The translations under genes and the position numbers were made by a program. A DNA stretch of 64,000 bases. Source: Hyphomicrobiales bacterium. GTDB taxonomy: Bacteria; Pseudomonadota; Alphaproteobacteria; Rhizobiales; Rhizobiaceae. The notes under the pieces were generated by a model that saw only the letters and a program-made list of their open reading frames with translations, made no database searches and was not told the DNA's origin. Positions 12,964-21,959 of the stretch are shown piece by piece (position 1 is the stretch's first letter; every line of letters begins with the position of its first letter). The stretch lies in assembly GCA_900473745.1 (NCBI GenBank), contig UCMW01000017.1, positions 199,513 through 263,512 of the forward strand. The letters run 5' to 3'.

Positions 12964-13400
12964 CTGACAAGCTGGAAATCGTGAACGAACGTCTGCTCCC
13001 CGCAGACCCGTCAGCAGTATTCAACGCGATTGCTGACCCAAAGCTACTGGCGCAGTGGTGGGGACCGCACGGCTTTACCAATCGCATCGACGAATTCGAC
13101 TTTCGCGCCGGCGGCAATTGGCGCGTGACCATGACATCATCTGACGGCACCGATTTCGCCAACCGGTGGACCTTTCAAGACATCGAACCCGAACGTCGCG
13201 TGGTCGCCCTTCACCATGAACCGATGCACGTCTTCACGCTGGAGATGACATTCGAGGGCACGGCCTCGGGCACACGTCTGAAATGGCGCATGCTGTTCGA
13301 GCCGACCGAGGAAAACCGGGAGATCGAGAAATTCATTCACGCCGCCAATGACCAGAATTTGGAACGCCTCGAACAGGTCCTGCAAGAAGGAAACCAATGA
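12960..13400 (+). CDS. SRPBCC (AHSA1-like) protein 1
   Basis: A 146-residue START/SRPBCC fold protein of the AHSA1 type, which forms a hydrophobic ligand cavity. The signature WWGPHGFTN and RAGGNWRVTM are present. It overlaps the ArsR gene by four bases. In such ArsR-SRPBCC pairs the product is usually a small cytoplasmic protein of unknown ligand. It is followed after one base by a second, related SRPBCC gene. Confidence 0.85.
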   Translation: MTDKLEIVNERLLPADPSAVFNAIADPKLLAQWWGPHGFTNRIDEFDFRAGGNWRVTMTSSDGTDFANRWTFQDIEPERRVVALHHEPMHVFTLEMTFEGTASGTRLKWRMLFEPTEENREIEKFIHAANDQNLERLEQVLQEGNQ

Positions 13401-13401
13401 G

Positions 13402-13881
13402 ATGACGAGCACACAGGATCCTGCCCGCATCCTGGAGGTCGAGCGTCTCGTCGCCGCTCCCATCGATCTTGTCTTCGAGATGTTTACAGATGCCCGCCAT
13501 CTCGATGCGTGGTGGGGTCCGGATGGTTTCCAGAACGAAACCCACGAGATGGATTTTTCGGTCGGCGGGTTCTGGCGCTATACCATGCATGGCCCGGACG
13601 GCAAGGATTGGCCGAACTGGATCCGCTATCAGGACATCGCACCGCCGACCCGCATCGCCTATGAGCACGGTGGCGAGATGGGAGAGCCCGCACATTTCGA
13701 TGGCGTCATCACCCTTCGCGATGAAGGTGGGCAGACCCGCGTCATCCTGACCCTCATCTTCCCGACGCAGGAGGCGCGCGACGCAACCTTCAAGTTCGGC
13801 GCGGTCGAGGGCGGCAAGCAGACGCTTGCCCGTCTTGCCGCATATGCCGCAGAGCGCCACGCCGCGACGAAAGGCACCTGA
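13402..13881 (+). CDS. SRPBCC (AHSA1-like) protein 2
   Basis: A 159-residue SRPBCC protein, paralogous to its upstream neighbour (WWGPDGFQNETHEMDFSVGGFWRYTMHGPDG aligns with WWGPHGFTNRIDEFDFRAGGNWRVTM). The start at 13402 is supported by AAGGAA upstream; the longer ORF would overlap the previous gene. Two tandem copies suggest a duplication followed by divergence, perhaps giving two ligand specificities or a heteromer. Confidence 0.85.
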   Translation: MTSTQDPARILEVERLVAAPIDLVFEMFTDARHLDAWWGPDGFQNETHEMDFSVGGFWRYTMHGPDGKDWPNWIRYQDIAPPTRIAYEHGGEMGEPAHFDGVITLRDEGGQTRVILTLIFPTQEARDATFKFGAVEGGKQTLARLAAYAAERHAATKGT

Positions 13882-13892
13882 AGCTTAGAGGC

Positions 13893-14756
13893 TCAGCTCG
13901 GGCGCTTCTGTTTCGCCAGAATGGCAAGCGCGATGCCGCCAATGACACAGGCACCCGCCATGACGAAATGCAGCGTCAGCCGCTCATTGAGGAACAGGAT
14001 CGCACCGAGCGCGGCAATCACAGGCACTGAGAGCTGGATCAGCGCCGCCTGGAAGGTCTCAAGACCCCTGAGCGCCCGATACCAGATCGCATAGCCAAGC
14101 CCCGACGCGACGATGCCAGACGCCAGCGCGAGGAGCACCCCGGTCGGCGTCGCTGTCTCATGAAGGGCCGCGACCACAGCGAGCGGCAGACAGAAGGCGG
14201 AGGCCCGGACAAAATTACCAGCGGTCTCGCCGATCGGATCCTGCGATCCGCGGCCACGCAACGTGTAGACAGCCCAGGCAACGCCCGAGGCGATCATCAG
14301 AACACAGCCGACCGGGTCCGGCCGTCCCACGCCGGGCAGAATGAGATAGACGAAAGCGGCAAACGCGACGGCGAAGCCGATGACTTCCTGCAGGCTCGGA
14401 CGATCGCCCTTGAACAATCCGAATGCGACCATGCTTGCCTGCACGGAAGAAAAGAGGATCAAGGCGCCGGTCGCAGCTCCGAGGGAGAGATAAGCGGCGG
14501 AAAAAGCGATGGCATAAATGAAGAGCGCCGTTGCCGCCCACCAATCCCCCGGCAAGGCAGGCCCCGTTGTGCGAGAAATGGTCTGCCCGCGCCGCATCAG
14601 ACCATAGAGCACGACCGCCCCCGAGATGATCCTGACGGCCGTATACCCGGCGGCCTCGATCGAAACGTCACCCAGAGCCTCGCGAGCCAGAAGCGAGTTC
14701 GCGGCGAACGCAAGCATGGCCATAGCGGTCAAGACGATTGTCGATTGCAAAGCCAT
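13893..14756 (-). CDS. EamA/DMT-family exporter
   Basis: A 287-residue drug/metabolite-type transporter with about ten membrane segments and the two-fold EamA repeat (SLLAREAL in the first half, GYAIWYRALRG...LSVPVIAALGAILFLNERL in the second). The SVPVIAALGAILFLNE segment is typical of the second repeat. The start at 14756 has GGAGG three bases upstream and gives a normal first helix; the longer ORF adds an unlikely hydrophilic tail. The substrate is unknown. It is divergent from the MFS exporter gene, with 245 bases between them. Confidence 0.87.
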   Translation of the reverse strand: MALQSTIVLTAMAMLAFAANSLLAREALGDVSIEAAGYTAVRIISGAVVLYGLMRRGQTISRTTGPALPGDWWAATALFIYAIAFSAAYLSLGAATGALILFSSVQASMVAFGLFKGDRPSLQEVIGFAVAFAAFVYLILPGVGRPDPVGCVLMIASGVAWAVYTLRGRGSQDPIGETAGNFVRASAFCLPLAVVAALHETATPTGVLLALASGIVASGLGYAIWYRALRGLETFQAALIQLSVPVIAALGAILFLNERLTLHFVMAGACVIGGIALAILAKQKRPS

Positions 14757-15001
14757 CTCCCTCCGACAGCCTGCAGCGGTGTCGTTATGTCCGCAGGATC
14801 GAACCCGTGTTAAACGCGAGCCTATTCCGCTTGACAAGCCGACAACGGCAGAACAATCGGCAGCTGCACAGCTGTCATCGCGGACGCCTTCGTTGGGGCC
14901 AATACGATCACGGCGCGTGATCCATTCCATCAAAATTTGACGTTTGTCGAAACGCTTGCACTACGGCAATCTGCCGCAGTTTGAATTGAGAGATTGCCCT
15001 C

Positions 15002-16546
15002 ATGTCCGCGACTATTGACGTTGGCGCCCAAAAGGCGACGCGCCGGGAATGGATCGGTCTTCTGATCCTGTCCATCGCCTGTCTGATCTATTCGATGGAC
15101 CTCTCGGTCCTCTTCCTCGCCATGCCGGCGATCGTGTCCGATCTCGATCCGTCGGCGACCCAGCTGCTATGGATCAACGATATCTATGGCTTCATGGTCG
15201 CCGGCTTTCTCGTCACCATGGGCACGCTCGGCGACCGCATCGGCCGGCGCAAGGTGCTCCTGATCGGCGCCTTCTTCTTCGGCGCAGCCTCGGTCTTTGC
15301 AGCCTTCGCCAATACCGCCTCCATGCTCATCGTCGCCCGCGCCCTTCTTGGCATCGCCGGCGCCACGATCGCCCCTTCGACCCTCTCTCTCGTCGTCAAC
15401 CTGTTTCGAGACGAGAGCGAACGCAACCGGGCGATCAGTATCTGGGGCACGGCTTTTGCGCTCGGCGGCCTGATCGGCCCGCTGATCGGTGGTGTTCTCC
15501 TGCAATATTTCCACTGGGGATCGGTTTTCCTGATCAACGTGCCGATCATGGGAGCGCTTCTGGCCAGTGCGCCTTTCCTTCTGCCGGAATACAAGGACGA
15601 GAACGCCGGTCGCCTCGATCTGCTCAGCGTAGGCCTCTCACTCCTGACCGTCCTGCCCGTTGTCTACGGCTTCAAGAAAATGGCGGCCGAAGGCTTCGAA
15701 CTGATCCAGCTTCTGCCGATCCTCTTCGGCCTTGCCGTCGGCGTGGTCTTCATCAAGCGTCAGAAGGTACTCGAACACCCGATGATCGATCTCGCCCTCT
15801 TCAGGATCCCAGCCTTTAGCGCCTCGCTGATGGTGAATCTGGCCGGCGTCTTCTTCATCTTCGGCATCTTCCTGTTCCAGAACCTTTACTTGCAGCTCGT
15901 GATCGGCCTGACACCGCTCAAGGCTGCGCTGTGGTCCATCCCTTCCTCGCTGGTTTTCACCGTGATGTCCTTCCAGGCCTGGCGCGTGACGAACAAGCTG
16001 GGGCCGGTTAAGACCGTGCTCCTCGGTCTGGTGGTCAACGCCCTCGGCACCGGGCTCATGGCGATCGCCGCCTGGCATTCGAGCCTCGTCGGCGTGCTCG
16101 GCGCCAGCATGATCATGGGTCTCGGCTTCGTCCCCGTCATCCTCACAACGACGGGCCTCATCGTCGGCACGGCCCCACCGGAGCGCGCCGGCTCGGCGTC
16201 GGCGATATCGGAGACCAGTGCGGAATTCGGCGGTGCGCTGGGTGTCGCAGTCCTCGGCAGCCTGGGCACGCTCTTCTACCGTTTCGGCATGCAGGATGCG
16301 GACCTCGGCGGATTGTCCCCCGTCGATCGAGACGCGGTCAACGCGGCACTCGGCACGGCACTCGAAGTCGCCCGTGATACAGGCAACGAAGCCGCCCCCT
16401 GGGTCGGAATGGCGCGCGACAGCTTTGCCGGCGGATTTGCGCTTTGTTGTGCGCTGGCGACCGTGACGCTGCTCCTGATTGCCGCGATCGCTGCACGCGT
16501 CTACGCACGAACGGAACTCGATGAAAGCCGCATCAGCGGCCACTGA
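15002..16546 (+). CDS. MFS multidrug exporter, DHA2 (EmrB/QacA, SmvA-like) type
   Basis: A 514-residue, 14-helix proton-coupled drug exporter. Motif A appears as GTLGDRIGRRKVLLIG and motif C as GLIGPLIGGVLLQYFHW. Motif D1-like LSVLFLAMPAI near the N-terminus fits SmvA/QacA-like transporters of cationic biocides. Family knowledge suggests efflux of quaternary ammonium or dyes; the actual substrate is inference. No TetR gene is adjacent. The gene ends eight bases before the convergent UdgX gene. Confidence 0.88.
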   Translation: MSATIDVGAQKATRREWIGLLILSIACLIYSMDLSVLFLAMPAIVSDLDPSATQLLWINDIYGFMVAGFLVTMGTLGDRIGRRKVLLIGAFFFGAASVFAAFANTASMLIVARALLGIAGATIAPSTLSLVVNLFRDESERNRAISIWGTAFALGGLIGPLIGGVLLQYFHWGSVFLINVPIMGALLASAPFLLPEYKDENAGRLDLLSVGLSLLTVLPVVYGFKKMAAEGFELIQLLPILFGLAVGVVFIKRQKVLEHPMIDLALFRIPAFSASLMVNLAGVFFIFGIFLFQNLYLQLVIGLTPLKAALWSIPSSLVFTVMSFQAWRVTNKLGPVKTVLLGLVVNALGTGLMAIAAWHSSLVGVLGASMIMGLGFVPVILTTTGLIVGTAPPERAGSASAISETSAEFGGALGVAVLGSLGTLFYRFGMQDADLGGLSPVDRDAVNAALGTALEVARDTGNEAAPWVGMARDSFAGGFALCCALATVTLLLIAAIAARVYARTELDESRISGH

Positions 16547-16554
16547 TGTAAGTC

Positions 16555-18012
16555 TCAAAGCGCAGGCAAGGTCTCGGCGAGCCGCCGCACGTCCTGAATA
16601 TCGGATCGGAAGGCTGCCAGACTGCGCGCCTTGAGATCCTCGTCCGGCATTCTGAGTATGGCCGCCGGATGGGTGGTGACGAGCAGCATGCGGCTCTCCT
16701 GCATCGGGATCGGCATGCCGCGCACTTCGGCGATCGGTCGGCTTTCGCCGGTCAGCGAGAGATAGGCGGTAGCCCCGAGTGCCACGACGATGCGCGGCTG
16801 GATGATCTCGATCTCCTTCGCCACCCACCAACGACAATGCGCGACCTCGCCCGCATCGGGCCGCATATGAATGCGCCTCTTGCCGCGCCGTTCGTATTTG
16901 AAGTGCTTGACCGCATTGGTGACATAGACCTGGGTCCGGTCGATCCCGGCCCCCTCCACCGCCTCGTCGAAGATCTTGCCGGCGGGACCGATGAAGGGGC
17001 GTCCAGCGAGATCCTCGGTATCGCCGGGCTGTTCGCCGACGAAGAGGATATCGGCATCGTCAGGCCCCTCGCCGAACACTGTCTGCGTCGCATGGCAATG
17101 CAACGGACAAAGCGTGCAAGCGGAGGCCTCCTGCCGCAGGCGCTCGAGCGGCGGCAGATCGCTCGCCTCCTCCTCGTCCCGTCCGCGCCACTGCGCCTGC
17201 AGCCGCTCGTGAAAGGCCGGCGGCTGGCTCGCCTGCCGCGCCGCCATCTCGGCCACGCGCTGCTCGGCGCCCGCGATCAGGTCCGGAATGAGCGAGGCCT
17301 CCGGCATGTTCTTCCAGTATTTCTTCGGCATTTCCGACTGCATGGCCCTAATCTTCACCCGCGCCGGATTGAAGATATTGGCGAAATAGGTGCGCCACAG
17401 TTCATCCGTTTCGTCCTCACCCTCCGGCCGGGCGGCAGGTTCGCAGGACGTTTTAAGCTCCTGTCCGTTCCAGGCCGCAGACCCCTTCGGCGTGGCGATC
17501 AGCCAGTCCATATCGGTGAATCGCCGCTGGAAGAATCCGGCCGTGCGCGCAACGATGAAATGCTCCGGCTCGAACCAGGCGACGAAACGTCGCCGCCCGG
17601 CTTGAACGGCCTCCACCTCGCGAAACCGCACGAAAGCCTTCATCTTGTGGCTGTCCCGCCTCACGTTCTTGATCAGGCGGACCACATGCGACACGTCGGC
17701 GTCGGACGTCACCTGCAACAGGCTGCGCTCGCTCTGTAGACGCCAGAGGATGCGATAGAGAAGCGAAAAACGATCCGGATCCGAATGGCAGATCGCCGCT
17801 TCTGCCGCCTCGATGAAACTCTTGGGCACGACCAACTCGGACGGTGCAGTTTGCCCAGGCTCCGGCTCTCCAACGACCCCGAAGAGATCTCCGCCCTGCC
17901 CCGACAACTGCCAGCGCACCTGCTCCGGCGCGACCGCGTCGACAAGCAAACGGCGAGCAGCATCCCGCCACTCGCTAAACCCGCCCTGCCCCTCAAGCGA
18001 CACCGTCCGCAT
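16555..18012 (-). CDS. udgX: DUF4130-UdgX fusion uracil-DNA glycosylase
   Basis: A 485-residue two-domain DNA repair protein. Residues 1 to about 255 match the DUF4130/TIGR03915 probable DNA metabolism domain. Residues from about 285 form a family 4-like uracil-DNA glycosylase of the UdgX type: C299-x2-C302 and C393 for a likely iron-sulfur cluster, GEQPGD at 326-331, VYVTNAVKHFKY, the R-loop KRRIH at 378-382, and HPA at 448-450. In characterised UdgX the His of KRRIH forms a covalent bond with the abasic sugar after uracil release. That His is His382 here. It is the second gene of an operon, overlapping the radical SAM stop by one base (TGATG). Confidence 0.92.
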   Translation of the reverse strand: MRTVSLEGQGGFSEWRDAARRLLVDAVAPEQVRWQLSGQGGDLFGVVGEPEPGQTAPSELVVPKSFIEAAEAAICHSDPDRFSLLYRILWRLQSERSLLQVTSDADVSHVVRLIKNVRRDSHKMKAFVRFREVEAVQAGRRRFVAWFEPEHFIVARTAGFFQRRFTDMDWLIATPKGSAAWNGQELKTSCEPAARPEGEDETDELWRTYFANIFNPARVKIRAMQSEMPKKYWKNMPEASLIPDLIAGAEQRVAEMAARQASQPPAFHERLQAQWRGRDEEEASDLPPLERLRQEASACTLCPLHCHATQTVFGEGPDDADILFVGEQPGDTEDLAGRPFIGPAGKIFDEAVEGAGIDRTQVYVTNAVKHFKYERRGKRRIHMRPDAGEVAHCRWWVAKEIEIIQPRIVVALGATAYLSLTGESRPIAEVRGMPIPMQESRMLLVTTHPAAILRMPDEDLKARSLAAFRSDIQDVRRLAETLPAL

Positions 18013-19241
18013 CAGAACAGCGACAATTGCTCGGCCGGTGGCGCGAAGACGGATCTGAGATCCGACCGGTCGAGGCTGCGATTGGGCGACCAGCCTTCCG
18101 CGACGATGAAGGACCGCACCTTCTTCAGTGACACGCCGAGGCGCGCCAGATCTTCCAGCCGCACCCGGCGATGCCGGCGGGCAGACAAGAGCCCCCTGAC
18201 CGTCTTGGTGCCGAAGCCGGGCACACGCAACAGCGTCTCGCGATCCGCCTTGTTGACATCGACCGGAAAGCGGTCGCGGTTGGCGAGCGCCCAGGCAAGC
18301 TTCGGATCCAGCTCCAGGTCGAGCATCCCGCCCTGCCCGATCGAAGAGATCTCATCCACCGAGAAACCGTAGAAGCGATAAAGCCAGTCGGCCTGATAGA
18401 GGCGATGTTCGCGCATCAGGGGCGGCTTGATCAGCGGCAGGTTTTTCGAACTGTCCGGGATCGGGCTGAAGGCGGAGTAATAGACACGCTTCAAGCCATA
18501 GGAGCTGTAAAGCCGCGCGCTCGACCCGAGGATCGTCGCATCATCGGCCCCATCCGCCCCGACAATCATCTGCGTGCTCTGGCCGCCCGGCACGAACTTC
18601 TTGCGCCGACCGGTATGCGTCGGCTCACGCGCCTCGTCGATCTTCAGCCTCAGATCCGCCATCGACCGGCGAATGTTTACGGGCCGCTTCTCCGGAGCAT
18701 AACGTTCAAGCCCGTGATCGGTCGGCAGCTCGATGTTGATCGACAGGCGGTCGGCATAGAGCCCTGCCTCCTCGACCAGATGGGCAGAGGCCTCGGGGAT
18801 CGTCTTCAGGTGAATATAGCCACGAAAATCATGCTTGGTCCTCAAGTCGCGGGCGACCTTGACCATCTCCGCCATCGTGTCGTCAGACGAGCGGATGATA
18901 CCGGACGACAGGAACAGACCCTCGATGTAATTGCGCCGATAGAACTCGATCGTCAGCCACACCACTTCATCCGGCGTGAAGCGCGCGCGCTCCACATTGC
19001 TCGAAGAACGATTGATGCAGTAGGCGCAGTCGTAGATACAGAAATTGGTGAGCAGGATCTTCAACAAGGAGATGCATCGACCATCCGGTGCATAGGCATG
19101 GCAGATGCCCGAACCCTCCGTCGAACCGAGACCGCCGGAGGCCGCGGAGTCGCGCTTGGTCGTCCCGCTCGAAGCGCAGGAGGCATCGTATTTCGCAGCG
19201 TCGGATAGGATGGCAAGACGTTCTTTGAGCGACTTCTTCAT
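18012..19241 (-). CDS. Radical SAM DNA modification/repair protein with HhH and clamp-like tail
   Basis: A 409-residue putative DNA modification/repair radical SAM protein (TIGR03916 type). The cluster motif is C68-x3-C72-x2-C75 in FCIYDCAYC, which binds the [4Fe-4S] cluster that cleaves S-adenosylmethionine. Residues about 327-378 form a helix-hairpin-helix module (NKADRETLLRVPGFGTKTVRGLLSARR), suggesting DNA contact. The last five residues are QLSLF, matching the sliding-clamp motif QL(S/D)LF. The substrate and reaction are unknown to me. It is the first gene of the operon with udgX and has a LexA box just upstream. Confidence 0.9.
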   Translation of the reverse strand: MKKSLKERLAILSDAAKYDASCASSGTTKRDSAASGGLGSTEGSGICHAYAPDGRCISLLKILLTNFCIYDCAYCINRSSSNVERARFTPDEVVWLTIEFYRRNYIEGLFLSSGIIRSSDDTMAEMVKVARDLRTKHDFRGYIHLKTIPEASAHLVEEAGLYADRLSINIELPTDHGLERYAPEKRPVNIRRSMADLRLKIDEAREPTHTGRRKKFVPGGQSTQMIVGADGADDATILGSSARLYSSYGLKRVYYSAFSPIPDSSKNLPLIKPPLMREHRLYQADWLYRFYGFSVDEISSIGQGGMLDLELDPKLAWALANRDRFPVDVNKADRETLLRVPGFGTKTVRGLLSARRHRRVRLEDLARLGVSLKKVRSFIVAEGWSPNRSLDRSDLRSVFAPPAEQLSLF

Positions 19242-19247
19242 AAGAAT

Positions 19248-19262
19248 GTTCTCTAAATGTTC
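19248..19262 (-). promoter_or_regulatory. LexA (SOS) box before the radical SAM-udgX operon
   Basis: Read on the plus strand the site is GTTC-TCTAAAT-GTTC, an exact match to the alphaproteobacterial LexA consensus GTTC-N7-GTTC. It ends 6 bases before the radical SAM start codon, so bound LexA would cover the promoter/initiation region. The divergent greA gene starts about 245 bases away and is less likely to be its target. Confidence 0.85.
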
Positions 19263-19508
19263 TGCTGCGCCTCGTCAAGGAAGCGACGTGCGACATTCTG
19301 TCCAGCAACGCGCCAAGCTATTGGCTCCATTGCCAAATCCATTCCAAATTGGACGACCGGTAATCGAATGTCGAAAACTCTGGAAATTGCGCCGACCATT
19401 CTGCTATAGTCGCTTCCAACGTGATTTGTGACTGGTTCCGCAGCTTTGCTTCGGAACCTGTTTTCTTTTGTGTCCGCTGCGGCGGCCATGAAGACGAAGG
19501 AAGAGGAC

Positions 19509-19985
19509 ATGGTAGACAAGGTACCGATGACGCAGAACGGCTTCGTCCGGCTCAACGAAGAGTTGCGCTGGCGCCAGCAGGAAGAGCGTCCGCGCATCAT
19601 CGAGGCGATTGCAGAGGCGCGCGCCCATGGCGACCTTTCCGAGAATGCGGAATATCACGCAGCCAAGGAAGCGCAGAGCCACAACGAGGGTCGCGTCGGC
19701 GAGCTCGAAGATCTGATTGCGCGCGCGGAGGTCATCGACCTCTCGAAGATGTCCGGCTCCAAGATCAAGTTCGGCGCAACCGTCAAGCTCATCGACGAGG
19801 ACACCGACGAAGAGAAGACCTACCAGATCGTCGGCGATCAGGAAGCCGACGTGAAGGCCGGCCGCATCTCGATCTCCTCCCCGATCGCGCGCGCGCTGAT
19901 CGGCAAGGAAGCAGGCGATAGCATTGAAGTCGTCGCCCCCGGCGGCTCCAAGGCCTACGAGATTCTCGCGGTCAATTGGGGCTGA
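19509..19985 (+). CDS. greA: Transcription elongation factor GreA
   Basis: GreA rescues backtracked RNA polymerase by stimulating cleavage of the nascent RNA. The 158-residue length equals the E. coli protein. The coiled-coil N-terminus shows [46 protein letters not shown], including the acidic tip region DLSENAEY. The C-terminal FKBP-like domain follows ([18 protein letters not shown]). The start is preceded by GGAAGAGG. An upstream in-frame ORF extension has no support. The lpsB-type gene follows within 17 bases, the order known from S. meliloti. Confidence 0.97.
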   Translation: MVDKVPMTQNGFVRLNEELRWRQQEERPRIIEAIAEARAHGDLSENAEYHAAKEAQSHNEGRVGELEDLIARAEVIDLSKMSGSKIKFGATVKLIDEDTDEEKTYQIVGDQEADVKAGRISISSPIARALIGKEAGDSIEVVAPGGSKAYEILAVNWG

Positions 19986-20001
19986 TGCACTGGGCGCCGT
20001 G

Positions 20002-21078
20002 ATGCCGAAGACAAAAAGCTACGTGGACCCTGCAGGGGTCCACGTTATCGCGCCCAACTTCAAGCAACGGCTCTCCGGCGTCACCTCGACGATCATCCAG
20101 CTCGTTCCGGTGCAGAACCGCCTCGGCCAGAAGGTCGCGGTTCTTGGTCCCGGTCTGCCACCGCACCTGCCGTATCTGCGTTTCCGCGATCTCTGGAAGC
20201 TCTGGCGCGCGCCTGATGGCAGCAAGAATCGCGTCTGGCATGCGCGTCGCAATCTGGAAATGCTGCCGGGCATCGTCCTGCGCGACATTCTGCGCATGCC
20301 GTTGAAGCTCGTCTTCACCTCCGCCTCTCAGCGCAAGCACTCCGGCTGGACCAAGCTCCTGATCCGCCAGATGGACGCCGTAATCGCGACGAGTGCAAAA
20401 ACTGCAGGCTATCTCGAAGTGCCAAGCACCGTCGTCATGCACGGTATCGACTGCGACATCTTTCGTCCCGCGGATGACAAACCGGAAGCAAAGCGCGCTT
20501 GCGGCCTCGACCCGACCCTCAGTTACATCGGCTGTTTCGGCCGCATCCGCCACCAGAAGGGCACCGACCTCTTCATCGACGCGATGATCGAATTCCTCCC
20601 CTCTCATCCCGGTTGGGCAGCCATCGTTGCCGGTCGCGCCACCGCAAAGCACATCGACTTCGAAAACGGGCTGAAGGCCAAGGTCAAGGCAGCAGGCCTC
20701 GCCGACCGCGTCCTTTTCGTCGGCGAGCACAAGAACATCGCCGACTGGTACCGTGCCCTCGACCTTTTCATCGCCCCTCAGCGCTGGGAAGGCTTCGGTC
20801 TGACCCCCCTGGAGGCCATGGCAACGGGCGTGCCGGTGGTGGCGACCGATGTCGGAGCATTTTCGGAACTGATCGTCGAGGGTGAGACCGGAGCAGTCAT
20901 CCCTGCTAACGACTTGCCCAAAATGCTGTCCGCGACCTCGACATTGCTGGAAGACCCCGACGCCATCCACCGTTGGGGTGATATTGCGCAGCGGCATGTC
21001 ACCCGGAGATTTGCCCTTGAAGGCGAGGCAACATCTCTCGGCGCCCTCTATGGCAAGGTTGCGGCATCCAGCGCATGA
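20002..21078 (+). CDS. lpsB: LPS core mannosyltransferase, LpsB/LpcC type
   Basis: A 358-residue GT4-family (GT-B fold) glycosyltransferase. It starts HVIAPNFKQRLSGVTSTIIQLVPVQ, as I recall for rhizobial LpsB/LpcC core mannosyltransferases, and carries the GT4 motif EGFGLTPLEAMATGVPVVATDVGAFSE with the conserved glutamates. It transfers a sugar, probably mannose, from a nucleotide donor to the LPS inner core at the cytoplasmic membrane. The start at 20002 lies just after greA. Its stop overlaps an ATG of the downstream ORF. Ortholog status is inferred from sequence pattern and from the greA neighbour. Confidence 0.82.
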   Translation: MPKTKSYVDPAGVHVIAPNFKQRLSGVTSTIIQLVPVQNRLGQKVAVLGPGLPPHLPYLRFRDLWKLWRAPDGSKNRVWHARRNLEMLPGIVLRDILRMPLKLVFTSASQRKHSGWTKLLIRQMDAVIATSAKTAGYLEVPSTVVMHGIDCDIFRPADDKPEAKRACGLDPTLSYIGCFGRIRHQKGTDLFIDAMIEFLPSHPGWAAIVAGRATAKHIDFENGLKAKVKAAGLADRVLFVGEHKNIADWYRALDLFIAPQRWEGFGLTPLEAMATGVPVVATDVGAFSELIVEGETGAVIPANDLPKMLSATSTLLEDPDAIHRWGDIAQRHVTRRFALEGEATSLGALYGKVAASSA

Positions 21079-21128
21079 CGCCCGAGCAGCGGCAATCGAA
21101 CCCGGCCCGAGTGAACACCGAGAGAGCA

Positions 21129-21959
21129 ATGAAAGCACTGGTTATCAATCTCGAGGCTGCCGTGGAAAGGCGGATCTTCCAGGAAAGGCAACTGAGCCAC
21201 CTGAACATCGCCTTCGAGCGGATGCCTGCCTTCGACAAGAACGCCGGTGAAACTGCGGACAGTCCGTATTGGGACACCTGGGAGCGGCCTCTTGGACGTG
21301 CCGAGCGGGCCTGTCTGCTCAGTCACCAGCAGGCATGGCAGCGCGTCGCCGACCAGAACGAACCGATGCTGGTATTGGAAGATGATGCCATTCTCTCCGC
21401 CAGGGTCCCGACCATGCTCGACAGTCTCGATAGAGCAATCGACATGGATTTCGTCACGCTTGAGACCCGCGGCCGCAAGAAGCTTCTCTCACGCGCAATG
21501 GCACACAGTCCGAAACTGAAGCGGCTTTATCAGGATCGCTCGGGAGCCGCGGCCTACATTCTATGGCCGAGCGGCGCGCGCAAGCTGCTAGCCGCGACCG
21601 AGACGACCTGCGGCCTGGCGGATGCCGTGATCTGCGCCTGCTACAGCCTCGATGCCTATCAGGCCGTTCCGCCGCTTGCCTTCCAGAGCGACCGGGCCGC
21701 AGCGGAAGAGGTCATGGTGCCGCTTAAGACCAGTTCCTCCATCACGCCGGGAACTGCTGTCCGAAAGAAAGGCAACTGGCGCCACCGCTTGCGCCGCATT
21801 CGGGCCCAGTGGAGGATGGGCTTGCGCCAGCTCCAGGTTCTGGGCCGCGCAGAGCGCGTCCTACTCACGGTGGAGCGTCGGGACTTCGACTACCTTGGCC
21901 AGCTGGCCGATATCAGCTCGACCACCAACCCGTCCGCTCGCGGTGATGCAAGGCTCTGA
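21129..21959 (+). CDS. Glycosyltransferase family 25 (LPS biosynthesis) protein
   Basis: A 276-residue GT25-like enzyme. The N-terminus KALVINLEAAVERR, the RAERACLLSHQQAW block and the acidic LVLEDDAIL motif (metal/sugar-nucleotide site) are typical of LPS glycosyltransferases such as LgtB/LpsC relatives. It probably adds galactose or a similar sugar to the LPS core; the exact donor is unknown. I prefer the ATG at 21129 (GAGAG before it, family-like MKALVINL start) over an ATG at 21075 that overlaps the lpsB stop. Its 3' end overlaps the convergent minus-strand gene by 47 bases. Confidence 0.8.
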   Translation: MKALVINLEAAVERRIFQERQLSHLNIAFERMPAFDKNAGETADSPYWDTWERPLGRAERACLLSHQQAWQRVADQNEPMLVLEDDAILSARVPTMLDSLDRAIDMDFVTLETRGRKKLLSRAMAHSPKLKRLYQDRSGAAAYILWPSGARKLLAATETTCGLADAVICACYSLDAYQAVPPLAFQSDRAAAEEVMVPLKTSSSITPGTAVRKKGNWRHRLRRIRAQWRMGLRQLQVLGRAERVLLTVERRDFDYLGQLADISSTTNPSARGDARL

